In this document: positions 56,694-64,000 of the stretch, piece after piece | Position numbering within the stretch: position 1 is the first letter of the stretch | Layout of the letters: each line of letters opens with the position of its first letter | Source of the DNA: Okapia johnstoni | Taxonomy: Eukaryota; Chordata; Mammalia; Artiodactyla; Giraffidae | DNA length: 64,000 nucleotides | NCBI GenBank assembly: GCA_024291935.2 | Contig: CM044311.1 | Coordinates: 22,901,001 to 22,965,000 of the forward strand | Reading direction: 5' to 3' | Notes under the pieces: generated by a model | Told to the model about the DNA's origin: nothing | What the model saw: the letters and a program-made list of their open reading frames with translations, nothing else | The model's database searches: none | Position numbers and translations under genes: made by a program

Positions 56694-57865
56694 TGATATT
56701 CTAAAGGTCTTTGAACTTTGTGTCTTTGGGATCTTCTAGGGACCCAGAAAGTTTCATGAGGAGGATGGCTTGATGAACAGCTTACTCTCATTGACCAGTA
56801 TAGAAATTCTTTTGTGAAACTGTGCCAGATTGATTCACCAGAATTGTCCTGATATGCTAATTTTGGATGACTCAAATTATTCCTACAGACAAGCGCACTG
56901 CAAAGTATCTGCCTGAGTCTCTCTTCTCCCTGACACCCACACAGTCCTAGGGGTAGACCTAGAGCCAAGACTATGGGACAGTTTCTGATTCAGAGAAAGA
57001 TCCATAAGTGTATCCCAAACCAAAGACACAAGGTAAAGAAAACTGAGAAGAGAGTTTGACTGTTAGGTTGGAAAGAAAGAGACAGGTATTGAACCGAAAT
57101 ATTAAACAACCACTCACTGAATCATGGTTAGAAAGCAAGCTAGAACCCTTGAAGAAATAAGCATAGCAGACCTTGATGGCTTAAGACCTAAGCAGAAGAC
57201 AAAGCTCAATCATGCTTGTCTCCTTTTTACTTGGTTTCAGACTCCTGCTGGACCAAGAGAAAGAGTTCTGAAAGGAGCAGCTTTCTATGAAAAGTTGTGG
57301 GATTCCAGATCTGAAACTGAATATGATGATTCATTAGCTGAATGAGCTGGGCCATTATTTATTGAAAATAAAATACTGTGGGTATTTTTGTTTCATTATC
57401 CATAATAACGGATACTGAGCTTGATGCTTTCTAGCATCCTTTAATCTTTACATTTCAATTTCCTATATTACATTTGTTTCCTATTTCCTCAGTACCTTAA
57501 ACTGTGGGTTCAGTAGAGCCCATCCTAATATATAATGTGACCTCAAATAGTATTTCCAAGAGGTGCTCTTACCACAGAAGATGCATTAGTCAGAACTCTG
57601 GCTGAGAATTAGAGAATAAATGTAGTTTCAGTCTAAGCAAGAATTATTGGCTCATGTAACCTCATAATGGGAAAGGTAGGGTGAAACAGAGAACTAATGG
57701 AGTGGGGGCCTGTGCAAAATCAGGAATTTTATTATTCTTTTTGTTTGTTTTCCTTAAAGAGTCATCTATAGAATTGTTCCGGTATACCTATTAGCCCATG
57801 ATGCAAAGAGTAACAGGCTCTTCTCTGCCATTTTCTCTTTGAAATATCTTTTTAACAATGATTGG
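56694..57865. other. Unclassified DNA
   Basis: About 1.17 kb. A 73-codon ATG frame at 57124-57345 (MVRKQARTLEEISIADLDGL at its start) is free of repeats but resembles no protein I know. 'agaattattggctcatgtaa' near 57640 may belong to an old repeat. No splice-flanked exon is convincing. Confidence 0.4.
57852..57865 (+). repeat. TSD of Bov-tA (low copy, imperfect)
   Basis: ttaacaatgattgg; the partner at 58094-58107 is ttaacactgattag, with two mismatches. Confidence 0.6.
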
Positions 57866-58093
57866 TGGTGCGTTGTGGGGAGGTATGTGCACGTTCAGTT
57901 GTGTCTAACTCTTTGCGACCCCATGTACTGTAGCCCACCAGGCTCTTATGTCCATGAGATTTCCCAGGCAAGAATACTGGAGTGGTTTGCTATTTCCTAC
58001 TCCAAGGGATCTTCTCAATCCAGGGATTGAACCTGTGTCTACTATGCCTCCATTGGCAGGGAGATTCTTTATCACTGAGACACATTGGAAAGC
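57866..58093 (-). mobile_element. Bov-tA SINE
   Basis: Complement copy: 'tatgtgcacgttcagttgtg', 'caggcaagaatactggagtg' and a worn head complement (tgagacacattggaaagc). The imperfect TSD and substitutions indicate an older copy. Confidence 0.93.
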
Positions 58094-58323
58094 TTAACAC
58101 TGATTAGTTGAGTTTATAGGACATGTCCATTTCTAGATTGGTGACATTGTCCACAAGTATCTATCTGTCACTTGGATCCCTAACTAGGGAAGATGGAGAG
58201 GCAGTTTGCAAAAGACAGGTATGCTATTCCAGAGAAGGAGAGAGTAAAGAGGCAAAATAATGTCAGCAGGCAGTTGACAGGATCTTAGTCTACTTGTTTT
58301 TTGTACCTTAACGGGAGGTGCTG

Positions 58324-58529
58324 GTGGTTTAGTAGCTAAATTGTGTCTGACTCCTTGCCATCCCACGGACTCTAGCTTGCCAGGCGCCTTGGTCCATAGA
58401 ATTTTCTAGGCAAGAATACTGGAGTGGGTTGACGTTGCATTCTCCAGGGGATCTTCACACCCAGGCACTGAATCTGGGTCTCCTGAATTGCAGACAGATT
58501 CTATGCCAACTGAGCCACCAAGGAAGCCC
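58324..58529 (-). mobile_element. Bov-tA SINE
   Basis: Complement copy: 'gtggtttagtagctaaattg', 'caagaatactggagtgggtt' and the head complement 'gagccaccaaggaagccc'. A 12-base T-run follows at 58547-58558. Confidence 0.94.
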
Positions 58530-59252
58530 AAACGGTTTTCTTTCTTTTTTTTTTTTTAGCAGAAACAGTCTTGATAATGGAAGATTTGCACCTTATGCCT
58601 GCACTTAAACAATTTATTTAAACCGTCACCCAATTCATTATCTCTATCAATTGATTTTCTTGGACATGACCAATTGTCTTCCTCATCTTCCTCTAACCCT
58701 TGTATTTCCTGTATCTCTGGACTTCATAAAGTTATAGACAGCTATTTAAAAGTTATGAAAGCTACAAGTGATATCAATTCATTGATATCCTACTCACTGC
58801 TACAAAAATCCTGTGGAAGAGTTCTAACCGACATTGTTATTTTTGTTTTTTTTATTTTATATAAATATTGAATAAAACCACATATTTATAAACAAGTGTA
58901 AATAAAGTATTATTCTCTATTATAAATTAACTGAGTTATATATCAGTTCAATAACTGAAGCATGTCAATAATATGTAATTATTAGTTACACAAAATAGCT
59001 TAGGTGAGAATCAAGGAAGTCAAGGTCCTCTTCCAGATTTTCCAATATATATCATTCCATATTTTTCCACTTTAAAGTAGAAATATTATGTCAATTAACT
59101 GCTGTCCTCTTAACCTAATACTTCTATTAGAATTCAAAGAAATGATACTCACATTTGTGTCTTCTACTAGCAACAATGCGGGTGGGTTATCATGAGATGT
59201 CATTATTTGTAAAATCAAAAAAACTATACACACTAATGAGTATTTCTACTAA
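58530..59252. other. Unclassified AT-rich DNA
   Basis: Nothing recognised apart from the T-run near 58547. Confidence 0.5.
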
Positions 59253-59259
59253 AACTAAA
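59253..59259 (+). repeat. TSD of tRNA-less BovA copy (low)
   Basis: aactaaa, exact copy at 59391-59397. Confidence 0.7.
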
Positions 59260-59390
59260 AGGTGAGTGAGTGAGTGAAATCACTCAGTCATGTCCGACTC
59301 TTTGCAATACCATGGACTGTAGCCTACCAGGCTTCTCCGTCCATGCGATTTCCAGGCAAGAATACTGGAGTGGGTTGCCATTTCCTTCTT
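59260..59390 (-). mobile_element. BovA-body SINE lacking the tRNA head (antisense)
   Basis: The complement of a single BovA body: (GTGA)n-like start, 'cactcagtcatgtccgactc', 'caggcaagaatactggagtg' and the end 'tgccatttccttct' at the BovA unit start. Same outer limit as the copy at 48467. Confidence 0.92.
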
Positions 59391-59397
59391 AACTAAA

Positions 59398-59489
59398 TTA
59401 CTAGTGTAATAAATTTTTCTAGCCTAGTCATATATTTTATAGTATAAAAAGGTAAAATAAATATTTAAAATTATGTTTAATAATTAAAT
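59398..59489. other. Short AT-rich spacer
   Basis: Nothing recognised between two antisense SINEs. Confidence 0.5.
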
Positions 59490-59502
59490 TAAAATTCAAA
59501 AG
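59490..59502 (+). repeat. TSD of Bov-tA (low copy)
   Basis: taaaattcaaaag, exact copy at 59708-59720. Confidence 0.92.
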
Positions 59503-59707
59503 TGAAGTTGCTCAGTCGTGAACGACTCTTTGCGATCCCATGGACTGTAACCTACCAAGCTCCTCCACCCATGGAATTTTCCAGGCAAGAGTACTGGAGT
59601 GGGTTGCCATTTCCTTCTCCAGGGGTTCTTCCCAACCCAGGGATCAAACCCGGGTCTCCTGCATTGCAGGCAGACGCTTTACCATCTGAGCCACCAGGGA
59701 AGCCCAC
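59503..59707 (-). mobile_element. Bov-tA SINE, well preserved
   Basis: Complement copy: 'tgaagttgctcagtcgtgaa', 'gagtactggagtgggttgcc', the B-box complement 'ggatcaaacccgggtctcc', and an intact head complement (gagccaccagggaagccc). A perfect 13-bp TSD and few changes mark it as one of the younger insertions here. Confidence 0.97.
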
Positions 59708-59720
59708 TAAAATTCAAAAG
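59708..59720 (+). repeat. TSD of Bov-tA (high copy)
   Basis: taaaattcaaaag, the partner of 59490-59502. Confidence 0.92.
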
Positions 59721-60014
59721 AAGTTATTAAAAATCCATGAAATATCCTGTCTTTAAAATAGATTCAATGGGAATTTAAAACTTTCCTCCCTTTAATTTTG
59801 TTTGTATACTAAATGGAAATATTTACCAATGCTATGAGGAGCACATTTTAATTAACTCTTAGTCAAGAGACCTCCTACCAAATACTTATTCTGTTTTATA
59901 TAGAGCATCAGCAACCATTCCCATCACAGGCAAGTTCCTCACCTAACACTGAAAATTCAGTGCAAGAACTCACACATCCTATATACACAAATATGTCTAG
60001 GATAAAATCAGTTT
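59721..60014. other. Unclassified DNA
   Basis: Nothing recognised. Confidence 0.5.
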
Positions 60015-60105
60015 TCAATTGATTCATTTGTTAATAATCAAGTATTTATTGAGCACTTAGTTTGTTAGGCCCTCTTTTATGTATTAAAAAGGGTATCTGA
60101 AAACT
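60015..60105 (-). mobile_element. L2 LINE 3'-end remnant (antisense)
   Basis: 'aatcaagtatttattgagca' and 'cttagtttgttaggccctct' follow the complement of the L2 terminus (aaatatttattgagcacctactatgtgcc in the family). Confidence 0.55.
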
Positions 60106-60892
60106 ATTCCCTAATTAATGGAGAATAACATATATGAATACTAACTTTCTCCACATTCCTGTGTACATATTCAAAATATCTTGTAAAAAGGAAAATATTT
60201 AAAGGATCTTTTAAAAAAACATAACTTCTTGAACTTTAAGACTTAATTAAAGTAATGGATTACACTGTCTATTTTAAGATATTCTATAGAGAGTAATATT
60301 TTCAGGCCAGATAATTGTGAGGCTAACTAGTGCACTTGAGGAAAGAAACATACAGGTTCAAATCTCTTTCTCAGAATGATAACTGAGTAATACTTAGAAT
60401 CATATTTACTATTTTCAGCAAAAAGTTTCAAGAAGCAGTTATATAAGGTCATTTGCATTGACACATTGGTTTGGGAAAGAAAATTCTTTCCTAACGGTAA
60501 CTAATTTTTTTCTCACTTTACTATGTAGCATTTTCTATTTTATTTTAAATTGCATTTTGTTCAAACCAAATAATAAATTACAGTTCACTGATTTAATTTA
60601 GAAGAGTTGAAAATTAATGATTAGCATTCACAATTTAAAAAAACTTAATTAAAGAAAATGTTATGTGCCCCTGATTATAGATATTACAGACACTTTTGGA
60701 AATAAGTTAATATAGTTGTAAAATTTCCAGGATGACAAATGAGTACATAACCTGCAGATATATGGTGTATCTGGAAACCTAGAGAATAAAAAAAGACTTT
60801 AATCGTTACAGCTTTTATTACATATACTTATATAATAAAATCACCCTCAACTGTATACTATTATCAAACAAGCCAAAAATTTATAAATAAGT
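60106..60892. other. Unclassified AT-rich DNA
   Basis: About 790 bases with no gene or named repeat. Confidence 0.5.
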
Positions 60893-60905
60893 AAGTAGTG
60901 TCACA
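60893..60905 (+). repeat. 5' TSD of BOV-A2
   Basis: aagtagtgtcaca, exact copy at 61179-61191. Confidence 0.93.
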
Positions 60906-61178
60906 CGGAGAAGGCAATGGCACCCCACTCCAGTACTCTTGTCTGGAAAATCCCATGTACGGAGGAGCCTGGTAGGCTGCCGTTCACGGGGTCGCAAAGA
61001 GTTGGACACGACCGAGCGACTTCACTTTTTACTTTCATGCATTGGAGAAGGAAATGGCAACCCACTCCAGTGTTCTTGCCTGGAGAATCCCAGGGACGGG
61101 GGAGCCTGGTGGGCTGCCGTCTATGGGGTCGCACAGAGTCGGACACGACTGAAGCGACTTAGCAGCAGCAGTAGCAGC
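60906..61178 (+). mobile_element. BOV-A2 dimeric SINE, near intact
   Basis: Two BovA units with few changes from the family form: 'ggagaaggcaatggcacccc', linker with one shortened TCACTTTT block, 'gagaaggaaatggcaaccca', 'gactgaagcgacttagcagc' and a short CAG/TAG tail. A perfect 13-bp TSD. Probably the youngest element in the window. Chance frames on both strands come from it. Confidence 0.97.
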
Positions 61179-61191
61179 AAGTAGTGTCACA
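61179..61191 (+). repeat. 3' TSD of BOV-A2
   Basis: aagtagtgtcaca, the partner of 60893-60905. Confidence 0.93.
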
Positions 61192-61204
61192 TAATTTTTA
61201 AGAA

Positions 61205-61460
61205 GAATGTAATCCATTCACACAACCTCTACTGTTAAGAACCTACTGGGGATATAGCATGAATAAAAGACCAAAAGCCCCTTCTTCCACAGAACCAACA
61301 TTCCAGTAGTGCGGGATTGGGAACAAACAAATAACATAAAACAACTCACAGAAGTCAGATGATGGTGAATGATTGGGAGGAAAAGCATAAAAGAGGGGGG
61401 CATTGGGGTGAGGAGTGGGGGCTGTTGTTTCCGGTTTTCATCAGAGAAGCTCCCGAAAAC
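61205..61460 (-). mobile_element. L2 LINE fragment (antisense)
   Basis: 'gggatatagcatgaataaaa', 'ccccttcttccacagaacca', 'acattccagtagtgcgggat' and 'aacaaacaaataacataaaa' follow the complement of the L2 3' end (dead element). The overlapping long frames on both strands (61218-61682) are by-products. Confidence 0.5.
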
Positions 61461-61731
61461 ACAAAAAACAAAACTGAACAGCGCTGGGGTAGGGCTAGGG
61501 CAAGCCACACACGTACCAGAGTAGAGAAAACATTAAGACTTTTTCTAGGTGGCTGCATAGCCAACATGCCAGGTAATAGGACACAGATTTTAAAGAGAGA
61601 AACTGAAGTGAGAGCCTTTCAACAAGTTTGCAAGGTGCTGGCTTTTATCCCTGAGGAAGATAGACGCCTACGGAAGAACTGATGGCTTCAGCTTTGGTTC
61701 TGAAAGGGTCATTGTATTCATAGCTGCTCTG
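61461..61731. other. Unclassified DNA
   Basis: Possibly a further part of the antisense L2 (aagtgagagcctttcaacaa). No gene. Confidence 0.4.
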
Positions 61732-61741
61732 TGAATATAAT
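61732..61741 (+). repeat. TSD of Bov-tA (low copy)
   Basis: tgaatataat, exact copy at 61957-61966. Confidence 0.9.
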
Positions 61742-61956
61742 GGGCTTCCCTGGTGGCTCAGGCAGTAAGAAATATCTGCCTGCAATGTAGGACACCTGGG
61801 TTTGATCCCTGGGACAGGAAGATCCCCTGGAGAAGGGAATGGAAAGCCACTCCAGTATTCTTGCCTGGAGAATTCCATGGACAGAGGCTTCTGGTGGGCT
61901 ATAGTCCATGGGATTGCAAACAGTCAGACATGACTGAGTGACTTTCAAAACAACTA
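61742..61956 (+). mobile_element. Bov-tA SINE
   Basis: Head 'gggcttccctggtggctcag', B-box-like 'gggtttgatccctggg', body 'ccagtattcttgcctggaga', and the end 'catgactgagtgactttc'. A perfect 10-bp TSD. Confidence 0.96.
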
Positions 61957-61966
61957 TGAATATAAT
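61957..61966 (+). repeat. TSD of Bov-tA (high copy)
   Basis: tgaatataat, the partner of 61732-61741. Confidence 0.9.
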
Positions 61967-62407
61967 ACTCTGGGGTGGGGGGGCGACAGCAGGTGGCATT
62001 ATAAGTAAAATGACCTCATGGCATTTATTAAAAACTAAATCAGGCTTGGCATATCTACTGATGACAATACTTGATTTTTTCCCATGAGTAGTTTTACTTA
62101 GATTTGTAGATATTAATGTTTCCTGACAATACAAGATTAAGGCTGCCACAGTTACTGGCTACATGTTTCAGAACAGTTGGCAAACTGGTAGCCTCCCAGA
62201 CTTAATGATACTTTCAGCTTGCATTCTTGGTACAGAAAATGTTATAAAATGGAAAACAATAACAAAAACTGCACTAGATATTTTTTTAAATTACAACTAT
62301 TGCAATTAAAAATTCACATACCTTAACTACAAAAAATTCAGGTGATCTGAGAATAGAAAGGAAGACAAAAATAAACGAGAGAGAAAAGCAGTGTTTATCT
62401 CTAATTA
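61967..62407. other. Unclassified DNA
   Basis: A G-run lies at 61975-61982 (ggtgggggggcgac). No gene. Confidence 0.5.
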
Positions 62408-62417
62408 GTATACACAT
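62408..62417 (+). repeat. TSD of Bov-tA (low copy)
   Basis: gtatacacat, exact copy at 62644-62653; self-complementary in part (gtatac). Confidence 0.85.
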
Positions 62418-62643
62418 GCATCTGTGCTATGTGGCTTCAGTCGTATCCGACTCTGTGACCCTATGGACTATAGCCCGCCAGGCTCCTCTGTCCATGGGAT
62501 TCTCCAGGAAAGAATACTGAAGTGGGTTTCCACGCCCTCCTCCAGGAGATCTTCCCAACCCAGGGATTGAACCCATGTCTCTTCTGTCTCCTGGATTGAC
62601 AGGTGGGTTATTTACCACTGGTACCACCTCGGAAGTCCAATGT
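62418..62643 (-). mobile_element. Bov-tA SINE
   Basis: Complement copy: 'gtgctatgtggcttcagtcg', 'caggaaagaatactgaagtg' and the head complement 'gtaccacctcggaagtcc'. A perfect 10-bp TSD. Confidence 0.95.
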
Positions 62644-62653
62644 GTATACACAT
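62644..62653 (+). repeat. TSD of Bov-tA (high copy)
   Basis: gtatacacat, the partner of 62408-62417. Confidence 0.85.
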
Positions 62654-64000
62654 CAGGCATGAAATCATGAATGGCAAACTCCGATTGAGTACATCTGGAG
62701 TATGACCTGAGACTCTTTCAGACAAGCTTCCAGCAGCTTCTGAAGCTTCTGGTGCTCAGATCAGATCTGGGGTACAAAGGTGCTGAGGGTCAGGAGCAGT
62801 TTACACCCCTCATTCAATCCTCCCATCCCTGCCCATTCACTGTTGTTGATGTTGCTGGTATTACTGCACTGACATTTATTGACTTTTGAGTGTTCATTTT
62901 CTGTTTCAGAAGATGGTTAAAATATATAATAGGATGGCCATTTTAAAACTAGGAGTTGCAATTTAATGTACCCAGGAGATATACTAACAAATGCAGGAGA
63001 AGAGATATTATCATGTTTTACCATTCAAATGTAATCAGTGGACTTTCAGAAACACATAGACAGACAGCTTAAATACGCTGTGCAAAAATGCAGTGATAGA
63101 TCTCAGCGGAGGATGGATGGGACAGGGACACAATAACTAAAATAAATAAACATAGAGAAAAAAGACGGAAAAGCAGAGAACAGTTGTTTTAGATGTCGGG
63201 GTACCCATGCTTAAATCCCAGTTTCAAACAGATTCTTTCTGGCACAGCTTCAGTTAGAAATCGATGTTCACAGAAATATTCAGCCTTGCTGCATTCATGT
63301 CTGTAGTGAGAGCATCTCGGGGAACTAACATGAAAAAAAAAGTGGTGGTTTTTAATGTGTTTCTTTATGTGGCTTTGATCACCACTAATAGCCAACAGAT
63401 GGGATAGATACTTTAGGGAGAGAAAAAGCTCATCGAAGTTTTCTGGCCAAAATAAGCAGTTATACTTGCAATTGCATCAGAACATTGAGAATTGTGAAAT
63501 TCTACTAGGGAAAGTTTTATAGAAAACAAAATTGTCTTAAAAGGTAGATTACTTTATTAACAGCAATTGTTCCCAAATATTTCTATTCAGGTAATTTTCA
63601 AATCATATTTTCAAATACAGATTATATTTTCTCGCAAGGCATTCTTTCTCTAGTTCTAAAATCCTTGTATTGAGTGGAGAGTTTTCATTGGCCCATTTCT
63701 GTTGAAAAGCAAAATAAAGTGAACAGAAAACTCACAAAAGATAACACAATATGGCTAGCTATCCAGACTGTAAACACATGATCGTGGAAGTCTAAAAACC
63801 ACTACCTAGGAAAGCCTCTGGCTGGGAATGGATGTGCTCAGTAAACTGTTTGGTCAAACACTGATTGTTAAAATCCTAAATATATCTTGGAGATTGAAGG
63901 CATAAGACAGTGATTAGAGCCAACAATACTGTATTATAAACTTCAAGGTTTCTAAGAAATTAGTCCTTCATTGTTCTCACCACAAAAGAAAAAAAAAGAA
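62654..64000. other. Unclassified DNA to window end
   Basis: About 1.35 kb with no recognised recent repeat and no convincing gene. The 68-codon frame on the minus strand (63189-63395) resembles nothing I know. Confidence 0.45.

Noticed and set aside
57124..57345. 73-codon ATG frame in non-repeat DNA
   Set aside because: No recognised homology, no splice or promoter context. Frames of this size are expected by chance.
3000..62700. Dozens of similar ~200-base repeats spaced across the window (CRISPR-like or operon-like impression)
   Set aside because: They are dispersed SINEs in both orientations with individual target duplications, not an array.

Overview
This window looks like ruminant nuclear DNA (cattle, sheep, goat or a close relative; the sequence alone does not say which). 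The diagnosis rests on dense copies of repeats found in Pecora: about 28 Bov-tA-type SINEs, several BOV-A/BOV-A2 units, eight BovB (RTE) LINE pieces and two CHR-type SINEs, over older mammalian L1, L2, MIR, LTR and Tigger remnants. The DNA is AT-rich and poor in CpG. I find no protein-coding gene, exon, rRNA, functional tRNA or CRISPR array. Every long open frame I examined either lies in a transposon or resembles no protein I know. It reads as intergenic or intronic 'gene desert' sequence.

Layout. 1-1.7 kb: old L1 split by a BovB tail and an LTR-like block. 2.6-3.8 kb: L2, Bov-tA and BOV-A2. 5.3-8.4 kb: a ruminant-type L1 3' end lying inside an older L1. 8.5-9.9 kb: BOV-A, an antisense L1 tail and a CHR SINE. 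11.5-13.2 kb: two Bov-tA copies in TA arrays, then two head-to-head MaLR-like LTRs, one split by a SINE. 14.3-17 kb: old L1 carrying a BovB tail and a SINE. 18-21.8 kb: SINEs, antisense L1 and antisense BovB. 23.5-26.8 kb: L2 pieces and a SINE cluster with a clear SINE-in-SINE insertion. 26.8-35.4 kb: sparse, with Bov-tA, BovB, MIR and microsatellites. 35.5-37.8 kb: CHR SINE and an old L1 carrying a SINE and a probable solo LTR. 37.9-40.5 kb: microsatellite, L1, L2, LTR-like, SINE and MIR pieces. 40.5-44.3 kb: low-repeat DNA with a good CTCF-like motif (42429-42443). 44.3-47.1 kb: two BovB fragments, one with a decayed reverse-transcriptase frame. 47-64 kb: MIR, L2, Tigger-like and more SINE copies between long unclassified AT-rich stretches.

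No genes work together here. The readable content is insertion history: many target-site duplications (TSDs) are still visible, and nesting order gives relative ages. I found no undescribed biological system. The most functional-looking single site is the CTCF-like motif. Family names come from recognising consensus features by eye, without a repeat-library search, so subfamily names and edges (often +/-10-50 bases for old elements) are approximate.
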